Source of the DNA: CAYMKL01 sp964390805
GTDB taxonomy: Bacteria; Chloroflexota; Anaerolineae; VGOG01
Assembly: GCA_964390805.1 (NCBI GenBank)
Contig: CAYMKL010000143.1
Location: forward strand, 1 to 16,465
DNA: 16,465 nucleotides
Direction of reading: 5' to 3'
Below are positions 1-6,955 of this stretch, piece after piece. A program made the translations under genes and the position numbers. The stretch's first letter is position 1. Every line of letters starts with the position of its first letter. The notes beneath the pieces were generated by a model, which searched no databases, was not told the origin of the DNA, and worked only from the letters and a program-made list of their open reading frames with translations.

Positions 1-1
1 A

Positions 2-20
2 TTCACTACCGGACACTTTT
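2..20. repeat. Left terminal inverted repeat of the IS
   Basis: This 19-base sequence is repeated without mismatch in inverted orientation at 1191-1209. It overlaps the last codon and stop of the transposase, a compact arrangement typical of small insertion sequences. Confidence 0.9.
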
Positions 21-1122
21 AATAGAAATCAAGGGGTTCGAATTCCAAGGCCGCAAATGCGACGGGGATTGGCATGCCTTCATCCAGGAAGTGCTCGAGC
101 AAATCCAAACCGAGTCGGAAAAGGCTTAGATCACACCGGTCTGTACGATGGATCACGCCAATCCAGCCTTCCAGGTGGGCCAGGGCGCCCAGGTAGACGA
201 TCCAGATATACGCCAGGCACGCCGCAATCATCAATCGCGCCAGTCGCACGGGATCATCCAGGTGGCTTTTGTGCAAGTGAAACCCTCGGCTCTTCTGGTC
301 CGAGAAGAAGGTCTCGATACGGAAGCGTTTGGTGTACCAGTCACAGGCTTCCTCGGCCAACAGCATATTGGTGATCAGATAGATGGGCTCTTTACACCCA
401 TCCCGCCACCAGGCGATGGCATGCAGCGGTCCATACTTCTCGTGTGTGAAGGCCACCTTGGGCAAACTGAGCGGCAGATCCCCTGGCTTGATGTCCAGCT
501 CCGCGAAGGTGAACTGCTCTCCAGCCTCGAAGAGCACTGTGTTCTTGGCGGTGCGGCACACATATTCCCACCCCAAGCCATCCACCGTGGCCTGAAGCGT
601 GATACCATCGAATTCCCCGTCGCCCAGGAAGACGACTTGAGCACCTAGCGGGATCATGGGCTGGACCTGTTCGATCAGGGCCACGTGGAGTTCTTCAGGC
701 AAATGTCCTTTGCTACCCTTGACTACCATCCAGGCAATGGGCAGCGCTCGTTTCTTGTAGACCACGCCCAGTACCAGGGCGATACATCCACGTCCGACGG
801 CACTACCATCCATCACCAACACCAGGGGACGATGGGACAAACTGACCAACAGCATTTCGGCGAAGGGCATAAAGTACGTCTCGACATCGATTCGGTCGTT
901 CTTGACCCAGCGATAGAAGCGTTTGACGCGGCTTTCTCGTTTGGTGCCGTTGGGGACTTGCTTGGCAATCTCTGGAAAGTTCGTGCGTTTGCTTCCGACG
1001 ATGCCACTGATGAGGCCAGCCAGGGTGTTCAAGTGTCGAGCTAAATTGCCTTTTGGCTCCTCCGAGTACATCTTCCCCAACGCATCTCGGATGGCGCGAA
1101 ATCGACGCCGTTTGTCGCTCAT
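19..1122 (-). CDS. IS4-family DDE transposase
   Basis: This 367-aa protein should catalyse cut-and-paste transposition of the surrounding element by binding its terminal repeats. The DDE triad can be placed: Asp105 in VMDGSAVGRG, Asp168 in FLGDGEFDG, and Glu270 in RFRIETFFSDQK. The last segment fits the IS4 signature Y-(2)-R-(3)-E-(6)-K exactly (Tyr263, Arg266, Glu270, Lys277). The N-terminal 80 residues are basic and would form the DNA-binding part. Start: on the minus strand an AAAGGAG Shine-Dalgarno sits just before the ATG whose complement is 1120-1122. The gene appears intact, without frameshift or internal stop, so the element may still be active or recently active. The long plus-strand frames opposite it are shadows. 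Confidence 0.93.
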   Translation of the reverse strand: MSDKRRRFRAIRDALGKMYSEEPKGNLARHLNTLAGLISGIVGSKRTNFPEIAKQVPNGTKRESRVKRFYRWVKNDRIDVETYFMPFAEMLLVSLSHRPLVLVMDGSAVGRGCIALVLGVVYKKRALPIAWMVVKGSKGHLPEELHVALIEQVQPMIPLGAQVVFLGDGEFDGITLQATVDGLGWEYVCRTAKNTVLFEAGEQFTFAELDIKPGDLPLSLPKVAFTHEKYGPLHAIAWWRDGCKEPIYLITNMLLAEEACDWYTKRFRIETFFSDQKSRGFHLHKSHLDDPVRLARLMIAACLAYIWIVYLGALAHLEGWIGVIHRTDRCDLSLFRLGLDLLEHFLDEGMPIPVAFAALEFEPLDFY

Positions 1123-1190
1123 GATAGGCTCCTTTCCTCTTCGCTCTTCGGCATGAAGCCTATCATATCACAAAACTCAATCTGCCTCAA

Positions 1191-1209
1191 AAAAGTGTCC
1201 GGTAGTGAA
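1191..1209. repeat. Right terminal inverted repeat of the IS
   Basis: This is the exact reverse complement of the 19 bases at 2-20. It lies about 70 bases upstream of the transposase start. A TGA created at 1206-1208 ends any fusion of the downstream gene remnant into the IS. Confidence 0.9.
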
Positions 1210-1376
1210 GCACGCAAATCACTGCTGGGACTCAGCAAGTTCTCTTCACCGTCTATGCCCCTCCAGGTATTGGGGAACGAGCAGTGTATGATCATCTGCA
1301 AGACATTCGGGCCAACATTTCTCTTGTTGCACCGGAAGCCCAGGTGGAGTTGCTGGAGGTGTATGGGGCGGAGTGA
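1209..1376 (+). pseudogene. C-terminal remnant of an unrecognised gene cut at the IS boundary
   Basis: The frame open from 1209 to a TGA at 1374-1376 reads like real protein, for example VLFTVYAPPGIGERAVYDH followed by LQDIRANISLVAPEAQVEL. It runs straight out of the right inverted repeat, where it meets a stop at 1206-1208. About 54 codons survive. I do not recognise the family. No start codon with a ribosome binding site is visible, so it is probably untranslated debris whose 5' part lay across or beyond the IS insertion. A different gene remnant follows directly in another frame. That the coding potential is real is a judgement from amino-acid composition, not a homology result. Confidence 0.5.
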
Positions 1377-1377
1377 A

Positions 1378-1941
1378 AGGAGTCATTTGGTGGTGGAGAG
1401 GCTGGCACATCCGACCGAGGCTGGGTTGCTCGGGCTGTGGACCTATCGCCCGGCCTACTTCTGTGGCCTGCGAGTCTCGACCTGTGAGGGGCTAGACATC
1501 CCCCACGGAAAGATGCCCAGCGCTGCCGATGGCACTGTCGGGGCCTGGTTCGTGGAGGGCTACGGTGCGGTGACCAGCGAACCGAATGGTGTGATCAACT
1601 TGAACCGCTACCTGCCCATCTCATTGAGTGAGGCACGTCTGACCCGGCGTTTCGAGATGGCCGAGGAAGGGCCTGTGGCTTTCGAGTTTGGCTTCAGCGA
1701 TGCACTCTCCCTGGAGCTAGACGGGCAGGTGATCTTCGGCGGAGAAAATACTTTCAAAGGCTTTGCGGATCGCGCGGCGCGCGGGTATGTGGAGTTGGGG
1801 AGACAATCCCTGCAGCAGGTTTTGACGCCTGGCACGCGTCGCCTCACTGCGGCGCTACGGGTGAGCGAGGGATTCGGGTGGGGCTTGGCACTGGCTGCCC
1901 ATGGGGAGGGCCTGCGCTGGTTGCCGGCGGAATTGGGATAA
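1378..1941 (+). pseudogene. C-terminal remnant of a LamG/DUF1080-like beta-sandwich protein
   Basis: The frame ending with TAA at 1939-1941 encodes about 185 residues. The beginning resembles the last strands of a concanavalin-like (LamG/DUF1080-type) domain: GLLGLWTYRPAYFCGLRVS. It continues into a second jelly-roll-like module containing SEPNGVINLNRYLP, FEFGFSDALSLELDGQVI and a C-terminal GWGLALAAHGEGLRWL. As I recall it, this tandem arrangement occurs in larger proteins that bind or cleave carbohydrate, so the N-terminal half of the first domain appears to be missing. An AAAGGAG at 1376-1382 lies 7 bases before a GTG at 1390, so a truncated product could still be made. The open frame extends back into the IS (to 1153), but that part is not protein-like. 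No membrane segment is seen. Confidence 0.5.
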
Positions 1942-1967
1942 CAGATGAGCAAAGGGGGCGTAATGCT

Positions 1968-2765
1968 ATGAGTGGTATGGACAAATCTCAGGCGAGAACA
2001 ACTGCTCTGATCACCGGAGCGTCCAGTGGGATCGGCTATGAATTGGCGAGGGTATTTGCACGGAACGGTTACGACCTGGTGTTGGTGGCAAGAAACAAAC
2101 AAAGACTCAACCAACTGGCAGACGAGTTGCGACAGCAGTTTGGAACAGCAACCAAGGTGATATCGAAGGATTTGTCTGACGAGAAATCGGCTCAGGAGAT
2201 CGTTGATGAGCTCCAGCAAGTGTCTATCGAGGTTGACATACTGGTCAACAATGCGGGGTTTGACGTGCATGGGAACTTCTACGAGACGGATATGGGGCGA
2301 GAGTTGCAGATGATTCAAGTCAATCTGGTGACCCTGACTCAGTTGACCAAGTTGCTGCTTGGTGGGATGAGAGAGCGAGGATATGGCAGAATACTCAACC
2401 TTGGCTCTACGGGCTCATTCATACCGAGCCCTCTCAATGCGGTCTACTCGGCGACGAAAGCCTATGTGTTGAGCTTTTCGGAGGCCATAGCCGAAGAGCT
2501 TCGGGGAAGTGGGGTCACAGTCACTGTGCTTTGTCCTGGAGCGACCAGGACGGAGTTTCAGAGGCGAGCGGGAATGGAGTCCGTTCGACTACTTCGGTTG
2601 GGAGTGATGGATGCCAAGACGGTGGCGGAGATCGGTTATCGTGCCTTGATGACTGGAAAGAGGGTGGTTGTTCCTGGATTGCTCAACAGAGTGCAGATCC
2701 TGCTGGCGCGCCTTCTGCCAACGAGCGTAATAGTAAGAATGGCGAAGATCATGTTGGGGGGATAG
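1968..2765 (+). CDS. Short-chain dehydrogenase/reductase (classical SDR)
   Basis: This 265-aa cytoplasmic oxidoreductase is expected to use NAD(H) or NADP(H) to interconvert an alcohol and a carbonyl. The substrate cannot be told from sequence. Visible motifs are the cofactor-binding TGASSGIG (residues 16-23), NNAG (94-97), the catalytic Ser147 in LNLGSTGS, and YSATK with Tyr160 and Lys164. VLCPGATRTEF follows, as in classical SDRs. Arg41-Arg43 after the second strand (LVARNKQ) is more in keeping with NADP preference (inference). The ATG at 1968 was chosen because AAAGGGGG at 1951-1958 lies 9 bases upstream. A second in-frame ATG at 1977 is possible. The C-terminal 25 residues are hydrophobic and basic and may associate with the membrane. 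The gene begins 26 bases after the upstream remnant ends. Confidence 0.9.
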   Translation: MSGMDKSQARTTALITGASSGIGYELARVFARNGYDLVLVARNKQRLNQLADELRQQFGTATKVISKDLSDEKSAQEIVDELQQVSIEVDILVNNAGFDVHGNFYETDMGRELQMIQVNLVTLTQLTKLLLGGMRERGYGRILNLGSTGSFIPSPLNAVYSATKAYVLSFSEAIAEELRGSGVTVTVLCPGATRTEFQRRAGMESVRLLRLGVMDAKTVAEIGYRALMTGKRVVVPGLLNRVQILLARLLPTSVIVRMAKIMLGG

Positions 2766-2774
2766 CCAGTTGCA

Positions 2775-2879
2775 ATGAGGTCGGCACCAGAGTACGATCA
2801 GATCGTTGATGAATTGCGGTGATCTTATGATCGCATGGTAGAGGAACGAGACGGGGAAGAGGTCGCCGCATGGCGATGA
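2775..2879 (+). pseudogene. N-terminal remnant of a SAM methyltransferase-like gene
   Basis: The frame from ATG 2775 reads MRSAPEYDQIVDELR, stops at TGA 2820-2822, and continues as SYDRMVEERDGEEVAAWR to a second TGA at 2877-2879. The pattern YDxIVxELRxSYDRxxxxRDxxEVxxWR resembles the start of a common class of small SAM-dependent methyltransferases, just before their glycine-rich motif I. The stop sits where a residue such as Trp or Ala would be expected, and nothing of the methyltransferase core follows. The sequence then switches frame into a DUF5946-like tail. It lies 9 bases after the SDR gene. The family assignment is from remembered pattern only and could be wrong. That the segment is broken is directly visible. 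Confidence 0.4.
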
Positions 2880-2880
2880 T

Positions 2881-3108
2881 CCAAGGATAGGCCAGAATCC
2901 GAAGTGGTTTCAGGCGCAGATAGACGGCAACCGTCAGGCTCCGTTTCTGGAACCCCCTGAAGATCGGGGCAAAGTGACGATCGCAGATGTACATGGGGCA
3001 GCCAGCCCAGAGGAGCACGTAGAGCGGGTTTGCCGCTGGGCAAGATCGGTGTGGGAGGCGTGGGGCGATTATCACGACTGGGCGCATCAGTGGCTGAAGG
3101 AGAAATGA
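2881..3108 (+). pseudogene. C-terminal remnant of a DUF5946-family gene
   Basis: The frame ending TGA 3106-3108 encodes about 75 protein-like residues, including FLEPPEDRGKVTIADVHGA and RWARSVWEAWGDYHDWAHQW. This matches the tail of DUF5946 proteins as I remember them (a proline-rich stretch, G-x-(L/V)-T-(I/V)-A-D-V, then a WA-x-S-(V/T)-W-x-A-W helix). DUF5946 proteins normally start with a Cys-rich segment and are about 150-170 aa, so the first half is gone. In this frame a TAG at 2839 bars any extension into the methyltransferase remnant. The last bases overlap the next gene as ATGA, suggesting the original DUF5946 gene was translationally coupled to the nucleotidyltransferase. Two long minus-strand frames here are shadows. 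Confidence 0.5.
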
Positions 3109-3923
3109 GCAGATCGTCGTTAGCCCACGTTCCTCATCCTACGCCCCACCCCGACGTGAACGCCGTGCTGCACGTGTTGCTATCAGGCGTGCAGGCTGTT
3201 CTTGGGGACCACTTGGTGGGCATGTATGTCTATGGCTTAGTTGCCAGCGGTGATTTCGAGCCGCAACGTAGCGACATTGATTTTGTTGTCGTCACCGCCG
3301 ATGAGCTTTCAGACGAGATGCTTCCGGCCTTGGAAGCGATGCACGCTCGCATTACCGCCAGCGGACTGAAGTGGGCGACTAGATTAGAAGGCGACTATAT
3401 TCCGCAGTCAGCACTCCGTCGCTACGACCCAATCCAGGCACGATACCCACATCTTGGCGTGGATGGGCATTTTGACGTGGAACAGCACGATAGCGACGGG
3501 GTGATTCAACGCCATCTCATTCGAGAACAGGGAGTTGTGGTGGCGGGACCGGCCCCACAAGCCTTGATTGACCCAGTCCAGCCAAACGACCTACGCCGGG
3601 CTGCGCTGGGGATATTGCGTGAGTGGTGGTTGCCGCAGCTCCATGATCCCGCTCGGTTGCACAGTGGCGAGTATCAGGCCTACGCCATCCTCACGATGTG
3701 TCGGGTGCTCTACACACTACAGTATGGCACCGTCGTCTCGAAATCCGTTGCCGCACGGTGGGCGCAGGAGGCGCTTGGTGAGCGCTGGACAGCGCTAATT
3801 GAGCAAGCCTTAGTATGGCATCACGACGCGCCATTGGACAATTTGAACGAAACGCTGCACTTCATCCGGTACACGCTTGAGCGTAGTCAACGATTCGAGA
3901 TACTGATCGAAAACCAGTCATAG
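3105..3923 (+). CDS. DUF4111 / ANT-type nucleotidyltransferase with altered GS motif
   Basis: This 272-aa protein belongs by pattern to the aminoglycoside (spectinomycin/streptomycin) adenylyltransferase-like group: an N-terminal polymerase-beta-type NTase domain (residues ~15-110), then an all-helical domain including AILTMCRVLYTLQYG. The metal-binding RSDIDFVVV gives Asp57 and Asp59. The motif usually written YGS-x-A-x-GDF reads YGLVASGDF, so the conserved Ser of the GS pair is Leu45 (codon TTA at 3237-3239). One base change from TCA would explain this. The second domain looks full length. ATG 3105 overlaps the stop of the preceding remnant as ATGA, and AAGGAG lies at 3097-3102 with short spacing. 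A 25-residue upstream extension exists but is the shadow of the DUF5946 tail. The substrate, and whether the enzyme is active, are unknown. Confidence 0.8.
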   Translation: MSRSSLAHVPHPTPHPDVNAVLHVLLSGVQAVLGDHLVGMYVYGLVASGDFEPQRSDIDFVVVTADELSDEMLPALEAMHARITASGLKWATRLEGDYIPQSALRRYDPIQARYPHLGVDGHFDVEQHDSDGVIQRHLIREQGVVVAGPAPQALIDPVQPNDLRRAALGILREWWLPQLHDPARLHSGEYQAYAILTMCRVLYTLQYGTVVSKSVAARWAQEALGERWTALIEQALVWHHDAPLDNLNETLHFIRYTLERSQRFEILIENQS

Positions 3924-3938
3924 GAGTGGGCTCATCAG

Positions 3939-6077
3939 ATGGAGAAAAGAACAGCTCTTATCATCTTGAGCGTTTTGCTCCTGACATCAACCTGTACATC
4001 ACCAGGGCCAACGCCCACACCTGACCCGAGCCCTACACCATCTCTCCCCCCTACTCTCGTAGCCTCCCAAGAGCTCACTGTCTCCTCACCCGATGCCAAG
4101 ATTCAGGTTGTCTTTGTCCTGGAAGACGGCGTACCGTACTACCAGGTAAGCTATTCCGACCGGGAAGTGATCAAGCCATCCAGGCTGGGCTTCAGATTCA
4201 AGGAGGCCGATTCCCTGGATCAAAACCTGGTCTTCGTGGACAGCATGCGCCAAAGCGTTGACGAAACGTGGACTCAACCGTGGAGCGAGGTCAAGGAGAT
4301 TCGCAATCACTATGACGAACTTCGGGTGACCCTGGAGGAATCTACTGAAGCTCCCCGTCGCATGGAAATGGTTTTTCGCGCATATGACGACGGTCTGGGC
4401 TTCCGCTACGAATTGCCTGAGCAGGACGCCCTCACCGACTTTGAGATTAAGGACGAGGAAACCGAATTCGTTCTGGCTGACAACCACCAGGCCTGGTGGA
4501 TTCCGGCCTACAAGAAAGAACGCTATGAGCTTCTGTACAGGCAATCCCCTGTCAACGATCTGTGGATCGTCCACACGCTATTAACGATGCAGACCTCTGA
4601 CGGTCTGTTCTTGAGTATCCACGAGGCCGCTCTGACCGACTACGCCTCTATGGCCCTGGCCGCTTCCGGCGATAACACGCTGCAGTGCGACCTCGTTCCC
4701 TGGTCCGATGGCGTTAAGGTGCGGGGATCCACGCCCTTCCAAACGCCGTGGCGCACTCTCCAAATCGCCGAAAGCGCGGGGGACCTCATCACCTCCTACC
4801 TCATTCTGAACCTCAACGAGCCCAGCAAGCTGGAGGACGTGTCGTGGATCCGGCCGGGCAAGTATGTGGGCATCTGGTGGGCCATGCACATCGGCAAGTG
4901 GACTTTGGAGCCGGGTCCCTGGCATGGAGCGACGACGAGAAATGCCAAACAGTACATTGACTTTGCTGCGGAGCACGGCTTCGATGGGATGCTGGTCGAG
5001 GGCTGGAATCTGGGCTGGTCCATCCTCGGAGAGCACGAGGGCGAGGGCTTCTACTTCACAGGAGCTTACAGAGACTTTGACCTCGAAGCGGTGACCGCTT
5101 ATGCAGCGGCTAAAGGGGTCAAGCTCATCGGACACCACGAAACTTTGGGCGGCGTGGCCAACTACGAACGGCAGATGGAGAAAGCCTTTCAGCTCTACCA
5201 CGACTTGGGCGTGGATACCGTCAAAACAGGCTATGCCTGCTGGGGCAAGTGCATCCGACGTTACGACGAAAGCGGAAAGTTGGCTGGCTTCGAGTGGCAT
5301 CAAGGTCAATACATGATCAGGCATTATCGCCAGGTGATCGAGACAGCAGCCAGATACCACCTGATGCTGGATGTCCACGAGCCCATCAAAGACACGGGCC
5401 TTCGACGCACGTATCCCAATATGCTCACCAGGGAAGGGGCGCGGGGGCAGGAATACAACGCCTGGAGCACGGACAAGGGCAATCCGCCGCAGCACACCGC
5501 CATTCTGCCTTTCACGCGCATGTTGGCCGGCCCTATGGATTTCACCCCCGGCATCTTCGATTTGTTTTTCGATGAACATCGGCCTGAGAATCGGGTGAAC
5601 ACCACCCTGGCCAAGCAATTGGCCCTGTACGTCGTCCTCTATAGTCCGTTACAGATGGCCGCCGATCTGCCTGAGAACTATGAGGGACAACCCGCTTTCC
5701 AATTCATCGTGGACGTGCCCGTTGATTGGCAAGATACCAGGGTGCTGAACGGTCGGATTGGTGATTACGTGACCATCGCCCGCAAGGACAGAAACAGTGA
5801 GGACTGGTATCTGGGCAGCATCACCGACGAGGAAGGTCGCTCTCTGGAAGCACCGCTCACCTTTCTCGATACTGACAGGACTTACGTGGCCGAATTCTAT
5901 GCCGACGCCGCTGACGCCGATTGGAAGCACAATCCTCTAGCCATGCATATCCATGAGGCTCTGGTAGACCAGAATACGACACTGAGGCTTAGGCTTGCCC
6001 CCGGCGGTGGGCAGGCGATTCGCATCCGTCCGGCCACGCAGGAAGAAGCCGGCGGTATTCCGCCTTGTCCATCATGA
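3939..6077 (+). CDS. Secreted GH97 glycoside hydrolase (alpha-glucosidase type)
   Basis: This 712-aa enzyme should hydrolyse alpha-linked glucosides or galactosides outside the cytoplasm. A hydrophobic signal (residues 4-18) ends at Cys19 with a degenerate lipobox (LTSTC), then a Pro/Thr-rich linker (20-40). The GH97 N-terminal beta-supersandwich follows (DETWTQPWSEVKEIRNHY, AWWIPAY, SIHEAAL), then the TIM barrel (KYVGIWWAMHIGKW, ATTRNAKQYIDFAAEHGFD, IGHHET) and a C-terminal beta-domain. HEPIKDTG gives Glu481, and REGARGQEYNAW gives Glu499 and Glu505. Their spacing of 18 and 24 matches SusB Glu508, Glu526 and Glu532 as I recall that numbering. Glu229 in SIHEAAL fits the remaining calcium ligand. 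VKTGY (428-432) has Gly where retaining members carry the nucleophilic Asp, which points to an inverting enzyme. It lies 15 bases after the nucleotidyltransferase, with AGGAG at 3922-3926. Confidence 0.92.
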   Translation: MEKRTALIILSVLLLTSTCTSPGPTPTPDPSPTPSLPPTLVASQELTVSSPDAKIQVVFVLEDGVPYYQVSYSDREVIKPSRLGFRFKEADSLDQNLVFVDSMRQSVDETWTQPWSEVKEIRNHYDELRVTLEESTEAPRRMEMVFRAYDDGLGFRYELPEQDALTDFEIKDEETEFVLADNHQAWWIPAYKKERYELLYRQSPVNDLWIVHTLLTMQTSDGLFLSIHEAALTDYASMALAASGDNTLQCDLVPWSDGVKVRGSTPFQTPWRTLQIAESAGDLITSYLILNLNEPSKLEDVSWIRPGKYVGIWWAMHIGKWTLEPGPWHGATTRNAKQYIDFAAEHGFDGMLVEGWNLGWSILGEHEGEGFYFTGAYRDFDLEAVTAYAAAKGVKLIGHHETLGGVANYERQMEKAFQLYHDLGVDTVKTGYACWGKCIRRYDESGKLAGFEWHQGQYMIRHYRQVIETAARYHLMLDVHEPIKDTGLRRTYPNMLTREGARGQEYNAWSTDKGNPPQHTAILPFTRMLAGPMDFTPGIFDLFFDEHRPENRVNTTLAKQLALYVVLYSPLQMAADLPENYEGQPAFQFIVDVPVDWQDTRVLNGRIGDYVTIARKDRNSEDWYLGSITDEEGRSLEAPLTFLDTDRTYVAEFYADAADADWKHNPLAMHIHEALVDQNTTLRLRLAPGGGQAIRIRPATQEEAGGIPPCPS

Positions 6078-6094
6078 GGGAGGTGACGGACATT

Positions 6095-6955
6095 ATGACA
6101 AAGTGGAACATCGGTATCCTTCATCCTGGCAATATGGGAATATCCATTGCGGCATCGGCGCAGAACAGCGGGCACACGGTCTACTGGGCATCTGGAGGGC
6201 GCAGCCCACAGACGCGAGAACGCGCTGAAAGGTTCGGGCTTCTCGATGGCGGCACCCTGGGGACACTCTGCGAAACCTGTTCCGTCATCGTCAGTGTATG
6301 TCCGCCTCATGCCGCTGAAGAGGTAGCCAACCAGGTCTTGGCCCATTCTTTCGGGGGCCTCTATCTTGATGCCAACGCGATTTCGCCGCAACGGGCGAAA
6401 CGGATTGGCGGAGCCGTAGTAAAAGCTGGGGCGACCTTTGTTGACGGTGGCATCATCGGCGGTCCTGCCTGGGAACCTGGGCGCACCTGGCTTTACCTTT
6501 CCGGTCGGGATGCAGAAATCGCCGCCTCCTGTTTTTCGGCTGGCCCGCTTGAGGTGAGTGTGATTGGGGAGGAGATTGGAAAGGCCTCGGCTCTCAAGAT
6601 GTGCTACGCCGCGTACACAAAAGGCACAACGGCCCTGTTGTGCGCCATACTTGCTGCGGCGGAAACCCTGGGGATTAAAGAAGAACTGCAACGTCAATGG
6701 TCGCGAGGCGGGTCGGACTTCGCTGAGCAGGCGACGGGACGAGTCAGACGTGTCACGGCCAAGGCGTGGCGATTTGTTGGCGAAATGGAGGAGATTTCGT
6801 CCACATTCAGTGAAGCTGGAATGCCCGGTGATTTTCACGCGGCCGCTGCTACCATCTATCGCCGAATCGCTGATTTCAAAGATGCGCCAGCGGCACCTTC
6901 TCTGGAGAATGTGCTGGCCGCTCTGATTCAAACTGGGGGAGGGGAGAGTGTCTAG
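6095..6955 (+). CDS. 6PGDH-like NAD(P)-binding dehydrogenase with DUF1932 C-terminus
   Basis: This 286-aa cytoplasmic protein has an N-terminal Rossmann fold (GILHPGNMG, residues 7-15; WASGGRSPQTRERAERFG) like 6-phosphogluconate and beta-hydroxyacid dehydrogenases, including the CPPHAAEEVA and YLDANAISP stretches. FVDGGIIGGPAWEPG occupies the substrate-loop region. The C-terminal half is the helical DUF1932 domain: ASALKMCYAAYTKGTTALL carries the lysine expected for catalysis, followed by AWRFVGEMEEISSTF. The substrate is not known. Relatives are annotated only generically. ATG 6095 is preceded by a strong GGGAGGTGA at 6078-6086 with 8-base spacing. Earlier in-frame ATGs at 6065 and 6074 lie inside the GH97 end and before this site. 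The 17-base gap to GH97 suggests co-transcription. The next gene overlaps it by 8 bases. Confidence 0.88.
   Translation: MTKWNIGILHPGNMGISIAASAQNSGHTVYWASGGRSPQTRERAERFGLLDGGTLGTLCETCSVIVSVCPPHAAEEVANQVLAHSFGGLYLDANAISPQRAKRIGGAVVKAGATFVDGGIIGGPAWEPGRTWLYLSGRDAEIAASCFSAGPLEVSVIGEEIGKASALKMCYAAYTKGTTALLCAILAAAETLGIKEELQRQWSRGGSDFAEQATGRVRRVTAKAWRFVGEMEEISSTFSEAGMPGDFHAAAATIYRRIADFKDAPAAPSLENVLAALIQTGGGESV

Larger units (their letters stand above)
2..1209 (-). mobile_element. Complete IS4-family insertion sequence
   Basis: The element is bounded by perfect 19-bp inverted repeats: TTCACTACCGGACACTTTT at 2-20 and its reverse complement at 1191-1209. Between them lies one full-length minus-strand transposase with a YREK signature. 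Its stop codon overlaps the left repeat. Target-site duplication cannot be tested because only one base precedes the left repeat in this window. The right side abuts a truncated reading frame (1209-1376), so the IS or an associated rearrangement interrupted a gene. The family call rests on the YREK motif and the overall size of about 1.2 kb. The subgroup is not resolved. Confidence 0.9.

Noticed and set aside
57..1156. Several plus-strand open frames opposite the transposase
   Set aside because: Low-complexity, Arg/Ser/Pro-rich translations in a region fully explained by an intact minus-strand YREK transposase.
1153..1377. Extension of the beta-sandwich remnant back into the IS as one 262-aa gene
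   Set aside because: The first ~75 residues are not protein-like, start within the IS, and overlap a better coding frame (1209-1376) in another phase.
2749..3087. Minus-strand 112-aa and 72-aa frames
   Set aside because: They lie opposite methyltransferase-like and DUF5946-like coding remnants and have no recognisable motifs or ribosome binding sites.
4581..5618. 345-aa minus-strand frame inside the GH97 gene
   Set aside because: Shadow of a gene with complete GH97 motifs. Such long antisense frames are common in GC-rich coding DNA.
5897..6931. 344-aa minus-strand frame over the GH97 end and dehydrogenase
   Set aside because: It spans two well-supported plus-strand genes and its translation has no domain signature.
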